Source: Allopusillimonas sp048270225 (GTDB taxonomy: Bacteria > Pseudomonadota > Gammaproteobacteria > Burkholderiales > Burkholderiaceae_B). From it: 64,000 bases of DNA. The stretch is from contig JBLWTG010000005.1 in NCBI GenBank assembly GCA_048270225.1, positions 186,001-250,000 on the forward strand, given 5' to 3'. The translations under genes were made by a program, and so were the position numbers. This document shows positions 8,832 through 17,883 of this stretch, one piece after another (positions within the stretch are counted from its first letter, which is position 1; each line of letters begins with the position of its first letter). The notes beneath the pieces are model-generated. The model worked only from the letters and a program-made list of their open reading frames with translations. It was not told the DNA's origin and did not search any database.

Positions 8832-9223
8832 GCAGCGGGTTCGAACTTGAGCGAAAGCGAGTTGATGCAATAGCGCAGGCCGCTGGGCGGCGGGCCGTCG
8901 GGAAACACATGCCCCAGATGGGCGTCGCACACATTGCACAGGACTTCGGTACGTACCATGCCGTGACTGGTGTCGGTTTCTTCACGCACATTGGCTGCAT
9001 CGAGCGGTTCGAAGTAGCTGGGCCATCCGCAGCCCGCGTCGAATTTGGTGTCCGACGCAAACAGCGCCGTTCCACAGCCGACGCAGCGATAAATGCCGGG
9101 CGTACGCGTATCCCAGTAGCGGCCGGTAAATGGCCGTTCCGTGCCTTTTTGACGCGCAACCACGTATTCTTCGGGCGTCAGTTCGGCGCGCCATTGCGCG
9201 TCGCTCTTGACGATTTTTTCCAT
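8828..9223 (-). CDS. msrB: Peptide-methionine (R)-S-oxide reductase MsrB
   Basis: 131 residues. It reduces methionine-R-sulfoxide in oxidised proteins. The structural zinc site is C47/C50 (CVGC) and C96/C99 (CNVC). The catalytic cysteine is C119 in RYCINS, preceded by GHVFPDGPPP; GCGWPSYFEP supplies the other conserved block. It is the first gene of the minus-strand msrB-yciB-bolA-parvulin group and is divergent from the ABC transporter operon that starts at 9535. Confidence 0.97.
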   Translation of the reverse strand: MEKIVKSDAQWRAELTPEEYVVARQKGTERPFTGRYWDTRTPGIYRCVGCGTALFASDTKFDAGCGWPSYFEPLDAANVREETDTSHGMVRTEVLCNVCDAHLGHVFPDGPPPSGLRYCINSLSLKFEPAA

Positions 9224-9534
9224 GAGTGACCTATAAAACTGAGAATAAAGGCAACTGCCATGTTAATCGACTTTGGAAGAGACCGACAGGTTCCCCGGAA
9301 AACCGGTTTTTTTTGCTGTCGGGAATCCCCTTAAGGATTTTGCCGGCGGTTCTGCCATAATTCTGGTCATTCTGCCGATTATTACAATCTTAAAGTGTCT
9401 GGTAAATACTAATATTTGCTTGAGACATAAAATGATACGATTAATTCGATAACGGAACAGAATCTGTATAACTTTGCATGCTGGCTGCCGACCCGTGCCC
9501 GGGCGACGATGCCGGTTTTATCTTGGAGACAACA
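9224..9534. promoter_or_regulatory. Divergent intergenic region between msrB and a Liv-type operon
   Basis: 311 bp, clearly more AT-rich than its surroundings and therefore likely to carry both divergent promoters. It contains an inverted repeat CCGACAG/CTGTCGG at 9283-9289 and 9316-9322 enclosing a 12-bp palindrome AAAACCGGTTTT (9299-9310). That palindrome could be an operator or, with its T-run, a small hairpin. A weak sigma-70-like pair (TTGCTT at 9416, GATTAA at 9439) precedes the plus-strand gene. No start site can be fixed from sequence. A ribosome site, TTGGAGA, precedes the ATG at 9535. Confidence 0.4.
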
Positions 9535-10704
9535 ATGAGTACGAATAAGTTGGTGCGGCTGTCGGTGCTTGCGGGCGCTGTCGCCATGGTGATGCCGTTG
9601 ATGGCCTCCGCCCAGATCAAGGTAGGTATTACGGTGGCAAGTACCGGCCCGGCCGCATCGCTCGGTATTCCAGAGCGCAACACCGTGTCATTGCTGCCCA
9701 CAGAAGTCGCCGGCCAGAAGATCGAATATATTGTGCTCGATGACGGTACGGATACCACGGTGGCCGTCAAGAACATGCGCAAGCTCATCAGCGACGACAA
9801 CGTCGATGTCGTGGTGGGCACGTCGGTGACGCCGGGTTCGCTGGCCATGGTGGATGTGGCGGGCGAAACCAAAACTCCCATGATCAGCGTTGCGGCCAAT
9901 GCCAAGATCGTCGAACCGGTCGAGGGCGCCCGCACCTGGGTCTTCAAGACGCCGCAGAACGATCAGCTGATGGCCGGGGCGCTGGCTGACGCCATGGCCA
10001 AGCAGGGTATCAAGACGCTCGGCTTCATCGGTTATACAGACGCCTACGGCGAAGGCTGGCTCAATGTCATGACGGCGGCCGCCAAGGCCAAGGGCATCAA
10101 GATGGTGGCTGTCGAGCGCTATGGCCGCACTGACACCAGCGTTACGGGCCAAACGCTCAAGCTGATCGCGGCAAATCCGGATGGCATTCTTGTCGCGGGT
10201 TCAGGCACGCCGGTCGCCTTGCCGCAAAGCGAACTGAAGAGCCGTGGCTACAAAGGCATCATGTATCAAACGCACGGCGCTGCCAATAACGACGTGCTGC
10301 GTGTCTGCGGCAAAGACTGCGAAGGCATGATTCTGCCGGCTGGCCCCCTGCTGGTGGCAGATCAACTGCCAGACAGCAATCAGGTCAAGAAAAGCGCGCT
10401 GGCCTACAAGGCAAAATACGAAGCCAAGTATGGCGACGGCACGATCAACACCTTCGGCGGCCATATGTGGGATGCCGGGCTGCTGATTTCGCATGCGATT
10501 CCGGCCGCGCTCAAGACAGGCGCCAAGCCGGGCACTGCCGAGTTCCGCAAAGCATTGCGCGACGCCCTTGAAAACATCAAGGACTTGCCCGCTTCGCAAG
10601 GCGTGTTCACCATGAGCCCCACCGATCATGCCGGTTTCGACAAGCGCGCCCGGGTCATGGTCAAAGTCGTCGACGGCAAGTGGACCTATCAGCCCGATCT
10701 GTAA
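9535..10704 (+). CDS. Liv-type ABC transporter periplasmic substrate-binding protein (system A)
   Basis: 389 residues, with a signal peptide (hydrophobic core about residues 7-24, cleavage after MASA-Q) and a Leu/Ile/Val-binding-protein fold: IKVGITVASTGPAASLG, DDGTDTTVAVKNMRKLI, and PMISVAANAKIVEP. It delivers a small amphipathic ligand to the permease. Genes for two permease subunits and two ATPases follow. The ligand cannot be read from sequence; this family takes branched-chain amino acids, amides, urea and aromatic acids. ATG 9535 is preferred over an upstream in-frame ATG because it gives a signal peptide and has a ribosome site. Confidence 0.92.
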   Translation: MSTNKLVRLSVLAGAVAMVMPLMASAQIKVGITVASTGPAASLGIPERNTVSLLPTEVAGQKIEYIVLDDGTDTTVAVKNMRKLISDDNVDVVVGTSVTPGSLAMVDVAGETKTPMISVAANAKIVEPVEGARTWVFKTPQNDQLMAGALADAMAKQGIKTLGFIGYTDAYGEGWLNVMTAAAKAKGIKMVAVERYGRTDTSVTGQTLKLIAANPDGILVAGSGTPVALPQSELKSRGYKGIMYQTHGAANNDVLRVCGKDCEGMILPAGPLLVADQLPDSNQVKKSALAYKAKYEAKYGDGTINTFGGHMWDAGLLISHAIPAALKTGAKPGTAEFRKALRDALENIKDLPASQGVFTMSPTDHAGFDKRARVMVKVVDGKWTYQPDL

Positions 10705-10711
10705 TACAGCG

Positions 10712-10784
10712 GGTCGCGCTATCGCGACCGTCTCCAGCAACGCTGGCGGACGGCGCAGACAACACCGGCCGCATGGCCGGTGTT
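10712..10784 (+). terminator. Two stem-loops between binding-protein and permease genes
   Basis: The first hairpin, 10712-10718 with 10723-10729 (GGTCGCG/CGCGACC), has a 4-nt loop. The second, 10761-10770 with 10775-10784, is a perfect 10-bp stem around GCAT followed by TCTTGT. They lie in the 157-bp gap after the binding-protein gene. In known ABC operons such hairpins trim or partly terminate the message and so raise binding-protein output over permease output. That role is inference here. Confidence 0.5.
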
Positions 10785-10861
10785 TCTTGTCATGGTTCTG
10801 CTTTGACGTACCCGCGCATGGTGGAATGCAATTCTGGTTTTAAAGGCATGACAGCTCCCTG

Positions 10862-11899
10862 ATGAATACAACAATCATTTTGATCCTGCTGCAGGATGGC
10901 GTGATGAACGGCGCCATCTACGCACTGCTGGGACTGGCCCTGGTCTTGGTGTTTGTGGTGACGCGCGTCATCTTCATTCCCCAGGGAGAGTTCGTCGCCT
11001 TTGGTGCGCTGACACTGGCTTTTATGGTCAACGGACGCATGCCAGGCACCGTACATCTGCTGCTCATTATGGGCGTGCTGGTTTTCCTGGTCGAGTGCCT
11101 GTCCAGCCTGCGCGCCGGGAACTGGTCCGGCATGATCCGTACCGCCGCCTGGACGCTGGTGTTGCCCATCGCATTATTCCTGCTCGCTCCCCATATTGTC
11201 TCCAAAGAGACCCCGCTCTGGCTCAATGTCCTGTTTTCGCTGGCGCTGGTCATTCCTATGGGACCCATGCTTTACCGGCTGGTTTACCAGCCGATTGCCG
11301 AAGCCAGTGTATTGGTGCTGCTGATTATTTCCGTGGCGGTGCACTTTGCGCTGACGGGACTGGCGCTGGTCTTTTTCGGTGCAGAAGGCTGGCGTACGCC
11401 GCCCTTTATGGAAGGGGCGGTACAGCTGGGGCCGGTCACCTGGACGGCGCAGACCTTCTTTGTGCTGGGCACCTGCGTAGTGCTGATTGTTGCGCTCTGG
11501 GTGTTCTTCGGCCGCACGCTGTACGGCCGCGCGCTGCGCGCCACGGCCGTCAACCGGCGCGGCGCGCGCCTGGTCGGCATCAGTACGAATATGTCAGGCA
11601 GCCTGACTTTCACCCTGGCCGCCGCCATCGGCGCGCTTTCGGGCATGCTGATCGCACCGGTCACCACGGTGTATTACGATACCGGCTTTCTCATCGGTCT
11701 GAAGGGCTTTGTGGCGGCTATTTTCGGCGGCCTGGTCAGCTATCCGATTGCGGCGGGCGGCGCCCTGTTCGTCGGCATTCTGGAGGCGTTTTCCTCATTC
11801 TGGGCCAGCGCCTACAAGGAGGTCATTGTCTTTACGCTGATCATTCCGGTGCTGTTGTGGCGTTCATTCGGCGCGCACCATACGGACGACGAGGAGTAG
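10862..11899 (+). CDS. Liv-type ABC transporter permease, LivH family (system A)
   Basis: 345 residues with eight or more hydrophobic segments. The start MNGAIYALLGLALVLVF and the later stretch FGRTLYGRALRATAVNRRGARLVGI, which is the cytoplasmic coupling loop contacting the ATPase, mark it as LivH. It is longer than a standard LivH (about 290-310 residues) because of an extra hydrophobic segment around residues 50-105 (TVHLLLIMGVLVFLVECL and following). It forms the membrane channel with the LivM half of the next gene, which begins 4 bp downstream. Confidence 0.92.
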   Translation: MNTTIILILLQDGVMNGAIYALLGLALVLVFVVTRVIFIPQGEFVAFGALTLAFMVNGRMPGTVHLLLIMGVLVFLVECLSSLRAGNWSGMIRTAAWTLVLPIALFLLAPHIVSKETPLWLNVLFSLALVIPMGPMLYRLVYQPIAEASVLVLLIISVAVHFALTGLALVFFGAEGWRTPPFMEGAVQLGPVTWTAQTFFVLGTCVVLIVALWVFFGRTLYGRALRATAVNRRGARLVGISTNMSGSLTFTLAAAIGALSGMLIAPVTTVYYDTGFLIGLKGFVAAIFGGLVSYPIAAGGALFVGILEAFSSFWASAYKEVIVFTLIIPVLLWRSFGAHHTDDEE

Positions 11900-11903
11900 C
11901 CGC

Positions 11904-13760
11904 ATGAATCGATTATTACTGGCCGTCGTGATCATCGCGCTGGCCGCGCTGCCCGTCATACCCGGCACGCCGACGTTCTGGATCACACAGCTCAATTACA
12001 TCGGCCTGGCCAGTCTGGTGGTGCTGGGCCTCATCGTGCTGACAGGCATTGGCGGCCTGACCTCATTCGGCCAGGCTGCATTTGTGGGGATAGGCGCCTA
12101 TGCCACGGCATGGATGTCCACTTCCCTGGGCCTGTCTCCCTGGCTGGGCCTGGTGGCAGGCCTGATGGTGACCTGTGTGGTGTCCTATGTGCTGGGTGCG
12201 ATCACGCTGCGCCTGTCCGGTCATTACCTGCCGCTGGGGACGATAGCCTGGTGCCTGTCGCTGTATTATCTGTTCGGCAATCTCGACTTTCTGGGACAGT
12301 ACGACGGCATAGCCGGAATTATGCCCATCGATCTGTTCGGGTTCTCGCTGGGGCAGGGGCGCCACATCTATTATCTGATCTGGGTATTTGTGCTGCTTGC
12401 CATGTGGGCGACGCGCAATCTGCTGGATTCGCGTCCCGGCCGGGCCATTCGGGCGCTGCGGGGTAGCGGCGGAATGGCCGAATCATTCGGCGTGAACATG
12501 GCCAACTATAAAGTCATTATTTTTGTCTACGCCGCGCTGCTGGCGAGCCTGTCCGGCTGGCTGTATGCCCATATGCAGCGGGCGGTGAGCCCCAGTCCTT
12601 TCGGCCTGAATTATGGCATTGAGTATCTGTTCATGGCGGTGGTCGGCGGCACGGGCAGTGTGTGGGGCGCGGTACTGGGCTCGGGCCTGATTCTGACACT
12701 CAAGGATCAGTTGCAGAACGTTCTGCCCAAGATACTCAACACCAGCGCCAACTTTGAGCTCATCGTATTCGGCGTGCTGATGATACTGGTGCTGCAGTAT
12801 GCGCGCCACGGTGTCTGGCCTATTCTGGCTTCCAGGTGGGCGGCGTTGTTCAGGCAGGATCAGGCGCGCGGCCGACCGGCTCCGCCACAGGCGCCTGCGC
12901 TGCCGCAACGCCCGCGGCCCGAGCAGGGTAAGCTGGTGCTCGAGGTCGATGCCCTGCGCAAAGAGTTCGGCGGCCTGGTTGCCGTCAACGATATCGGCTT
13001 CCGTTTGAAGGCCGGCGAAATCATGGGCCTGATCGGCCCTAACGGTGCTGGCAAGAGTACGACCTTCAACCTGATCAGCGGTGTGCTCAAGGCGACGCGC
13101 GGCCAGGTCAATTTTCTGGGTGAGCGGCTCGATAGGCTGTCGGCCCGAAAAATCGCAAGCCTGGGCGTGGGCCGCACGTTTCAGCACGTACAGCTGTTGC
13201 CGACCATGACAGTGCTTGAGAACGTCGCGCTGGGTGCGCATCTTCGCAGCAAAGTGGGCGTGTTGCCGGCGTTGCTGCATGCGGAGCGCCGCCAGGAAGC
13301 GCAATTGCTGCATGAGGCTGCGGTACAGCTTGAGCGTGTCGGACTGGGCGACTATCTGTACGAGCAGGCTGGCAATCTTGCCCTGGGCCAGCAGCGCATT
13401 GTCGAAATCGCGCGGGCGCTGGCGGCCGATCCTGTTCTGCTGTTGCTCGATGAGCCCGCGGCGGGCCTGCGCTACAAAGAGAAGCAGGCGCTGGCAACTG
13501 TGCTGGATCAGTTGCGCCAGGAAGGCATGAGCATTCTGCTGGTGGAGCACGATATGGATTTTGTGATGAATCTTACCGATCACCTGGTGGTCATGGACTT
13601 TGGCACCAAGCTGGCCGAAGGCTCGCCTGACGAGGTGCAGCGCAATCCCGCAGTATTGGCCGCATACCTGGGCGGCATCGACGACGACATCGAGCTGTCC
13701 GGACTCGATAGGCAGGACGAAGCGGCCGGTCTGTCCGCCGAAAACGGGAGGTCGGCATGA
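11904..13760 (+). CDS. Fused LivM permease - LivG ATPase (system A)
   Basis: 618 residues joining two transporter subunits. Residues about 1-320 are a LivM permease (LTGIGGLTSFGQAAFVGIGA, SRPGRAIRALRGS). A Pro/Ala/Arg-rich linker (about 321-345, RGRPAPPQAPALPQRPRPEQ) leads into a LivG ATPase. The ATPase has Walker A GPNGAGKST (about residue 378), the Q-loop region FQHVQLLPTMTVLENV, a variant signature LALGQQRIVEIARAL, Walker B LLLLDEPAAGL and the H-loop VEHD. The reading frame is continuous, so this is a true fusion rather than read-through. The gene overlaps the next start (ATGA). Confidence 0.93.
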   Translation: MNRLLLAVVIIALAALPVIPGTPTFWITQLNYIGLASLVVLGLIVLTGIGGLTSFGQAAFVGIGAYATAWMSTSLGLSPWLGLVAGLMVTCVVSYVLGAITLRLSGHYLPLGTIAWCLSLYYLFGNLDFLGQYDGIAGIMPIDLFGFSLGQGRHIYYLIWVFVLLAMWATRNLLDSRPGRAIRALRGSGGMAESFGVNMANYKVIIFVYAALLASLSGWLYAHMQRAVSPSPFGLNYGIEYLFMAVVGGTGSVWGAVLGSGLILTLKDQLQNVLPKILNTSANFELIVFGVLMILVLQYARHGVWPILASRWAALFRQDQARGRPAPPQAPALPQRPRPEQGKLVLEVDALRKEFGGLVAVNDIGFRLKAGEIMGLIGPNGAGKSTTFNLISGVLKATRGQVNFLGERLDRLSARKIASLGVGRTFQHVQLLPTMTVLENVALGAHLRSKVGVLPALLHAERRQEAQLLHEAAVQLERVGLGDYLYEQAGNLALGQQRIVEIARALAADPVLLLLDEPAAGLRYKEKQALATVLDQLRQEGMSILLVEHDMDFVMNLTDHLVVMDFGTKLAEGSPDEVQRNPAVLAAYLGGIDDDIELSGLDRQDEAAGLSAENGRSA

Positions 13761-14557
13761 CACGCAGCGATCAGCATTCAGGCGTCGCGCAGCCAGGCCA
13801 ACAGGCCATTCTCCAAGTGGATGGCCTGTACGCGCGATATGGCAAAGTCAATGCCGTAACCGATGGAAAACTGGTGGTGCCGCGCGGCAGCATCGTGACG
13901 GTGATAGGCGGCAATGGCGCCGGCAAGTCCACGATGCTCAATGCCATCATGGGGGCGCTGCCGGCTGGCGGCAGCTGTTCAGGCTCTGTGCAGTATCTTG
14001 GGTCGGAAGTCGTGCACTGGGACGTCGAGCGGCGCGTTGCCGGCGGCATGTCTCTGGTGCCTGAGCGGCGCGAACTGTTCGGCAGCATGTCGGTGCAGGA
14101 CAATCTCCTGTTGGGTGGATTCCGCCTCTATCGCGCCCGCAAGCCAGGCTGGAAAAACAAGATGGAGGAAGTCTTCGAGCTCTTTCCGCGTCTTCGGGAG
14201 CGCAGGGCGCAAATCGCCGGCACCCTGTCCGGCGGCGAGCGGCAGATGCTGGCGGTTGGCCGCGCGCTTATGGCGCAGCCTCAGCTGCTCATGCTGGATG
14301 AGCCCAGCCTGGGACTGGCGCCTCGCATTGTGCGCGAGATCTTCCAGATTATTGCGCAACTGCGCAGTACCGGCGTGGCCATTCTGCTGGTGGAACAAAA
14401 TGCCCGGGCAGCATTGCAGGTGGCCGATTATGGCTATGTGCTCGAAACAGGCGAAATCATTCTCGAGGGGCCGGCCGCGGAGCTGGCGGACAATCCTCGC
14501 GTGATCGAAAGCTACTTAGGTCTGGGAACCACGCGCAAGACGCAGACAGCAGCCTAG
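13757..14557 (+). CDS. Liv-type ABC transporter ATPase, LivF family (system A)
   Basis: 266 residues. It is the second ATPase of the transporter and is expected to pair with the LivG half of the preceding fusion. Walker A is GGNGAGKST, the signature is LSGGERQMLAVGRAL, Walker B is LLMLDEPSLGLAP, and the switch residue is in the VEQN form usual for LivF. GGAGGT lies upstream of the ATG, which overlaps the stop of the fusion gene. A strong hairpin terminator follows. Confidence 0.95.
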   Translation: MTRSDQHSGVAQPGQQAILQVDGLYARYGKVNAVTDGKLVVPRGSIVTVIGGNGAGKSTMLNAIMGALPAGGSCSGSVQYLGSEVVHWDVERRVAGGMSLVPERRELFGSMSVQDNLLLGGFRLYRARKPGWKNKMEEVFELFPRLRERRAQIAGTLSGGERQMLAVGRALMAQPQLLMLDEPSLGLAPRIVREIFQIIAQLRSTGVAILLVEQNARAALQVADYGYVLETGEIILEGPAAELADNPRVIESYLGLGTTRKTQTAA

Positions 14558-14582
14558 CCGGGAAGGCCGGACCACGCGGCGC

Positions 14583-14626
14583 AAAAAAGCTGGACGCCCC
14601 ATTGATGAGGCGTCCAGTTTTTTTTT
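14583..14626. terminator. Bidirectional terminator between convergent Liv operons
   Basis: A perfect 9-bp stem CTGGACGCC (14590-14598) / GGCGTCCAG (14609-14617) has a 10-nt loop, an A6 run before it and a T9 run after it, so it can act on either strand. It sits 33 bp after livF of system A and before the end of livM of system B. Confidence 0.88.
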
Positions 14627-14668
14627 GCCGGAGCAGGACAGCCAGGCCGCTGCCTGGCCCGGGGGCGC

Positions 14669-15646
14669 TCAGGCCCCCGCTTTGCGCAGCCGGTAGCGGT
14701 GGGCGATCTCGCCCACGATGCCGCGGCGAAAGGCCAGTACCGACAGAATGAAGATCAGTCCGATTACGATTGTGACCGATTCCCCCAGAGAGCGGAACCA
14801 TTCCACGCCGGTTGTCTGGTAAAGAAAACGGCCGAAGTCGCCGACTTTGTTTTCCAGCAGAACAACGATCAGGGCGCCGAGTACCGGTCCGCTGAAGGTA
14901 CCCAGCCCGCCGATCAGCGTCATCAGGATGACCATGCCCGACATCTGCCAGGTGGCATCGGACAGTGTGGCGGAAACAAAGACCAGAGACTTGGTGGCGC
15001 CAGCCAGGCCGGCCAGGGTCGCAGACAGTACAAATGCAAGCAGCTTGAAATTATTGACGTTGTAGCCCAGTGAAATGGCGCGCGGTTCGTTTTCGCGAAT
15101 GGCCTTGAGCACCTGCCCGAACGGCGAGTTCACAGTGCGCCAGCATACGAAATAGCCCAGGAAAAAGATGGCCATGACGACGTAGTACAGCGTCAGGTCG
15201 CTGCTCAGGTCCAGGCCGAACAACGAGCCCCGGGGTATGCCTTGCAGCCCGTCTTCGCCGTGGGTGAAGGGCGCCTGCAGAAAGAAGAAAAACACCATCT
15301 GCGCCATGGCCAGCGTGATCATGGCAAAGTAGATGCCGCTGCGGCGTATGGCCAGCAGCCCCATGACCAGCCCCAGGGCGGCGGCCACCGCCGTGCCGAA
15401 GATCAGGCCGACTACGGTCGGAACACCCCACACCGCCAGTGCGTGCCCCGACGCATAGGCGGCGACGCCCAGGAAGGCGGCGTGGCCGAAGGACAGCAGT
15501 CCGGTATAGCCCAGCAGCAGGTTGAACGCGCAGGCGAACAGGGCGTAACACATGACCTTCATGACAAAGATCGGATAGGCGCCCATCATCGGCAGGAGGG
15601 CGATAATGACGGCGAAAGCAAGATAGCCGAGTAGTTGTCGATTCAT
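14669..15646 (-). CDS. Liv-type ABC transporter permease, LivM family (system B)
   Basis: 325 residues, mostly membrane segments, with LivM signatures NLLLGYTGLLSFGHAAFLG near the N-terminus and the coupling loop SPFGQVLKAIRENEPRAISLG. It forms the channel with LivH encoded just upstream; its ATG overlaps the livH stop (ATGA). It is the last gene of the minus-strand system B operon. Unlike system A, the LivM here is a stand-alone protein. Confidence 0.94.
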   Translation of the reverse strand: MNRQLLGYLAFAVIIALLPMMGAYPIFVMKVMCYALFACAFNLLLGYTGLLSFGHAAFLGVAAYASGHALAVWGVPTVVGLIFGTAVAAALGLVMGLLAIRRSGIYFAMITLAMAQMVFFFFLQAPFTHGEDGLQGIPRGSLFGLDLSSDLTLYYVVMAIFFLGYFVCWRTVNSPFGQVLKAIRENEPRAISLGYNVNNFKLLAFVLSATLAGLAGATKSLVFVSATLSDATWQMSGMVILMTLIGGLGTFSGPVLGALIVVLLENKVGDFGRFLYQTTGVEWFRSLGESVTIVIGLIFILSVLAFRRGIVGEIAHRYRLRKAGA

Positions 15647-16530
15647 TTTTCTTTTCCAAACAGTCCGGCCGGACGCAGCAGCAGGACAATGACCATGATG
15701 ATGAACACCACGGTGTTGGAGGCCTCGGGCCAGAACACCTTGGTCAGTCCTTCGATGATGCCCAGTCCCAGACCGGTCAGGATGGAGCCCATGATGGAGC
15801 CCATGCCGCCGATCACCACGACGGCAAACACCACGATGATGAGGTTGGATCCCATCAGCGGCGATACCTGCAGGATGGGGGCGGCCAGGACGCCGGCGAA
15901 ACCGGCCAGCGCGACGCCGAAGCCGTAGGTGAGCGTCACGAGCAGCGGGACATTGATGCCAAAGGCTTCAACCAGTTTGGGGTTTTCCGTGCCGGCGCGC
16001 AGCAGTGCGCCCAGCCGTGTTTTTTCGATAACGAACCAGGTCGCCAGGCAGGCAATGATGGACGCGACCACAACCCAGCCACGGTAGATGGGCAGGTACA
16101 TAAAGCCCAGATTGACGCCACCCTTGAGCAGATCCGGTGTGGCGTAAGGCTGGCCGGAGACGCCGTACAGGCTGCGAAACAGCCCTTCGATGAGCAGCGT
16201 GAGTCCGAATGTGAGCAGCAGGCCGTAGAGATGGTCCAGTTTGTACAGGTGGCGGATAAGCGTGCGTTCGAGCAGGATGCCGAAGGCGCCGACCACGAGA
16301 GGCGCGACAACAAGCATGACCCAATAATTCAGGCCGAGATACTGCAGGCCCATCCATGCCACGAAAGCACCCAGCATGTAGAGCGCGCCGTGGGCGAAAT
16401 TGATGATGTTGAGCAGACCGAAAATAACCGCCAGCCCCAGCGACAGCACTGCATAGAACGAGCCATTGACCAGCCCCAGCAGCAACTGTCCCAGCAGTGC
16501 CTGTATGGGAACGCCGAATATTGAAATCAT
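15643..16530 (-). CDS. Liv-type ABC transporter permease, LivH family (system B)
   Basis: 295 residues, standard LivH length. Signatures are the N-terminal LVNGSFYAVLSLGLAVIFGLLNIINFAHGALYML region (residues about 20-53) and the coupling segment KTRLGALLRAGTENPKLVEAFGI. It precedes livM with a 4-nt overlap and lies 93 bp downstream of the binding-protein gene, the gap being occupied by a stem-loop. Confidence 0.94.
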   Translation of the reverse strand: MISIFGVPIQALLGQLLLGLVNGSFYAVLSLGLAVIFGLLNIINFAHGALYMLGAFVAWMGLQYLGLNYWVMLVVAPLVVGAFGILLERTLIRHLYKLDHLYGLLLTFGLTLLIEGLFRSLYGVSGQPYATPDLLKGGVNLGFMYLPIYRGWVVVASIIACLATWFVIEKTRLGALLRAGTENPKLVEAFGINVPLLVTLTYGFGVALAGFAGVLAAPILQVSPLMGSNLIIVVFAVVVIGGMGSIMGSILTGLGLGIIEGLTKVFWPEASNTVVFIIMVIVLLLRPAGLFGKEK

Positions 16531-16572
16531 AAGGTTTTGAAATCCGTGAGTAGATCCATTGCTATCCCAGAA

Positions 16573-16616
16573 GGCAGGGCCGGGCTGCTTGTGCGAGCCG
16601 GCAGGCCGACCCTGCC
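16573..16616 (-). terminator. Stem-loop after the system B binding-protein gene
   Basis: GGCAGGG (16573-16579) pairs with CCCTGCC (16610-16616), and there is an inner CCGG-type stem between them. There is no clear T-run, so it is more likely an mRNA-stabilising or partially terminating structure than a full terminator. The system A operon has hairpins at the same place relative to its genes. Confidence 0.4.
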
Positions 16617-16623
16617 TGTGTTG

Positions 16624-17835
16624 TTATTTCTTCATGAGATTGCAGGTGGATTCTTCTCTGGAGGTATAGACCTCTTCGCCCGGAAGCTTGGCGACCACGT
16701 TGTAGTAGTCCCATGGCCCCTTGGATTCGGCCGGTGTCTTCACCTGCATCAAATACATGGTGTTCAGCACGCGACCGTCTTCGCGAACCGTTGCATTCTT
16801 GGTAAAGAAATCGTTGACCTTGTGCGATTTCATCCATTTGATGATGGTGTCGGGATCGTCTGTGCCCGAATCCTTGACCGCATCCAGGAAGTAGCGCGTG
16901 GCGGAGTAATCGGCAGCCTGCAGGAAAGATGGCTTGCGATTCATTTTTTCCGAGAAACGCTCTGCCCATTTGCGCGATTCGTCGTCCTGATTCCAGTACC
17001 AGGCCGAGGTCAGGTACATGCCTTTGGTGGCGTCCAGCCCCAGGGCATGCACGTCGTTGATGAACACCAGCAGGCCAGCCAGCTTCATTGTGCTGGTGAT
17101 GCCGAACTCATTGGCCGCCTTGACGGAATTGACGAAGTCGCCGCCGGCATTGGCCAGTCCAAGGATCTTCGCGCCGGACGATTGGGCCTGCAGCATGAAC
17201 GAGGAAAAGTCCGACGTGGCCAGCGGCACTCGGACGCTGCCCTTGACCTCGCCGCCTGCCTTCTTGACCACGGCGGAGGTGTCGCGCTCGAGCGAGTGGC
17301 CGAAGGCATAGTCGGCGGTCAGGAAAAACCAGGTGTCGCCGCCGTTCTTGACAACGGCCGAGCCGGTGCCGCGCGCCAGCGCCACAGTGTCGTAGGCGTA
17401 GTGGATGGTGTAGGGCGAGCATTGGGAATTGGTCAGATTGGACGAGCCGGCGCCTACCGAGATAAATGTCTTGTGCTTTTCCTTGGCGACCTGGGCCATG
17501 GCCAAGGAAGTGGCCGAGTTCGTGCCCCCGATCAGCAGGTCTATCTTGTTTTCGTCGAACCACTCCCGGGCGCGCGACGAGGCGATATCGGCCTTGTTCT
17601 GGTGATCTGCAACCAGCAGCTCGATTTTCTTTCCATTGATTTCGCCGCCAGCGTCGGCAATGGCCATCTTGATGGCTTCGGTGCCTCCGGGGCCGTCAAT
17701 GTCGGAATACACGCTCGACATATCGGTGATGAAACCGATTCGGATGACGTCGTCGGAAATGCCGGCGGCATAGGTCGGGGCAGAAAGGCCGATGCCCGCC
17801 AGGGCAATGGCCGACGTGAGTGTACGCAACTTCAT
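16624..17835 (-). CDS. Liv-type ABC transporter periplasmic substrate-binding protein (system B)
   Basis: 403 residues, with a signal peptide (MKLRTLTSAIALAGIGLSAPTYA-A) followed by the type I binding fold: DVIRIGFITDMSSVYSDIDG, IELLVADHQNKADIASSRAREW. The variant belongs to the large group often annotated as binding aromatic acids or amino-acid-like ligands in Burkholderiales; the actual ligand is unknown. AAGGAGA precedes the ATG. Three cysteines occur in the mature region (SQCSPYT, STCNLMKK). It is transcribed after livG and livF and before livH and livM. Confidence 0.92.
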   Translation of the reverse strand: MKLRTLTSAIALAGIGLSAPTYAAGISDDVIRIGFITDMSSVYSDIDGPGGTEAIKMAIADAGGEINGKKIELLVADHQNKADIASSRAREWFDENKIDLLIGGTNSATSLAMAQVAKEKHKTFISVGAGSSNLTNSQCSPYTIHYAYDTVALARGTGSAVVKNGGDTWFFLTADYAFGHSLERDTSAVVKKAGGEVKGSVRVPLATSDFSSFMLQAQSSGAKILGLANAGGDFVNSVKAANEFGITSTMKLAGLLVFINDVHALGLDATKGMYLTSAWYWNQDDESRKWAERFSEKMNRKPSFLQAADYSATRYFLDAVKDSGTDDPDTIIKWMKSHKVNDFFTKNATVREDGRVLNTMYLMQVKTPAESKGPWDYYNVVAKLPGEEVYTSREESTCNLMKK

Positions 17836-17883
17836 TGGAAGTCTCCTTGTTGTTATACCGGGATCGGCCGGCGTGATGCGGGG

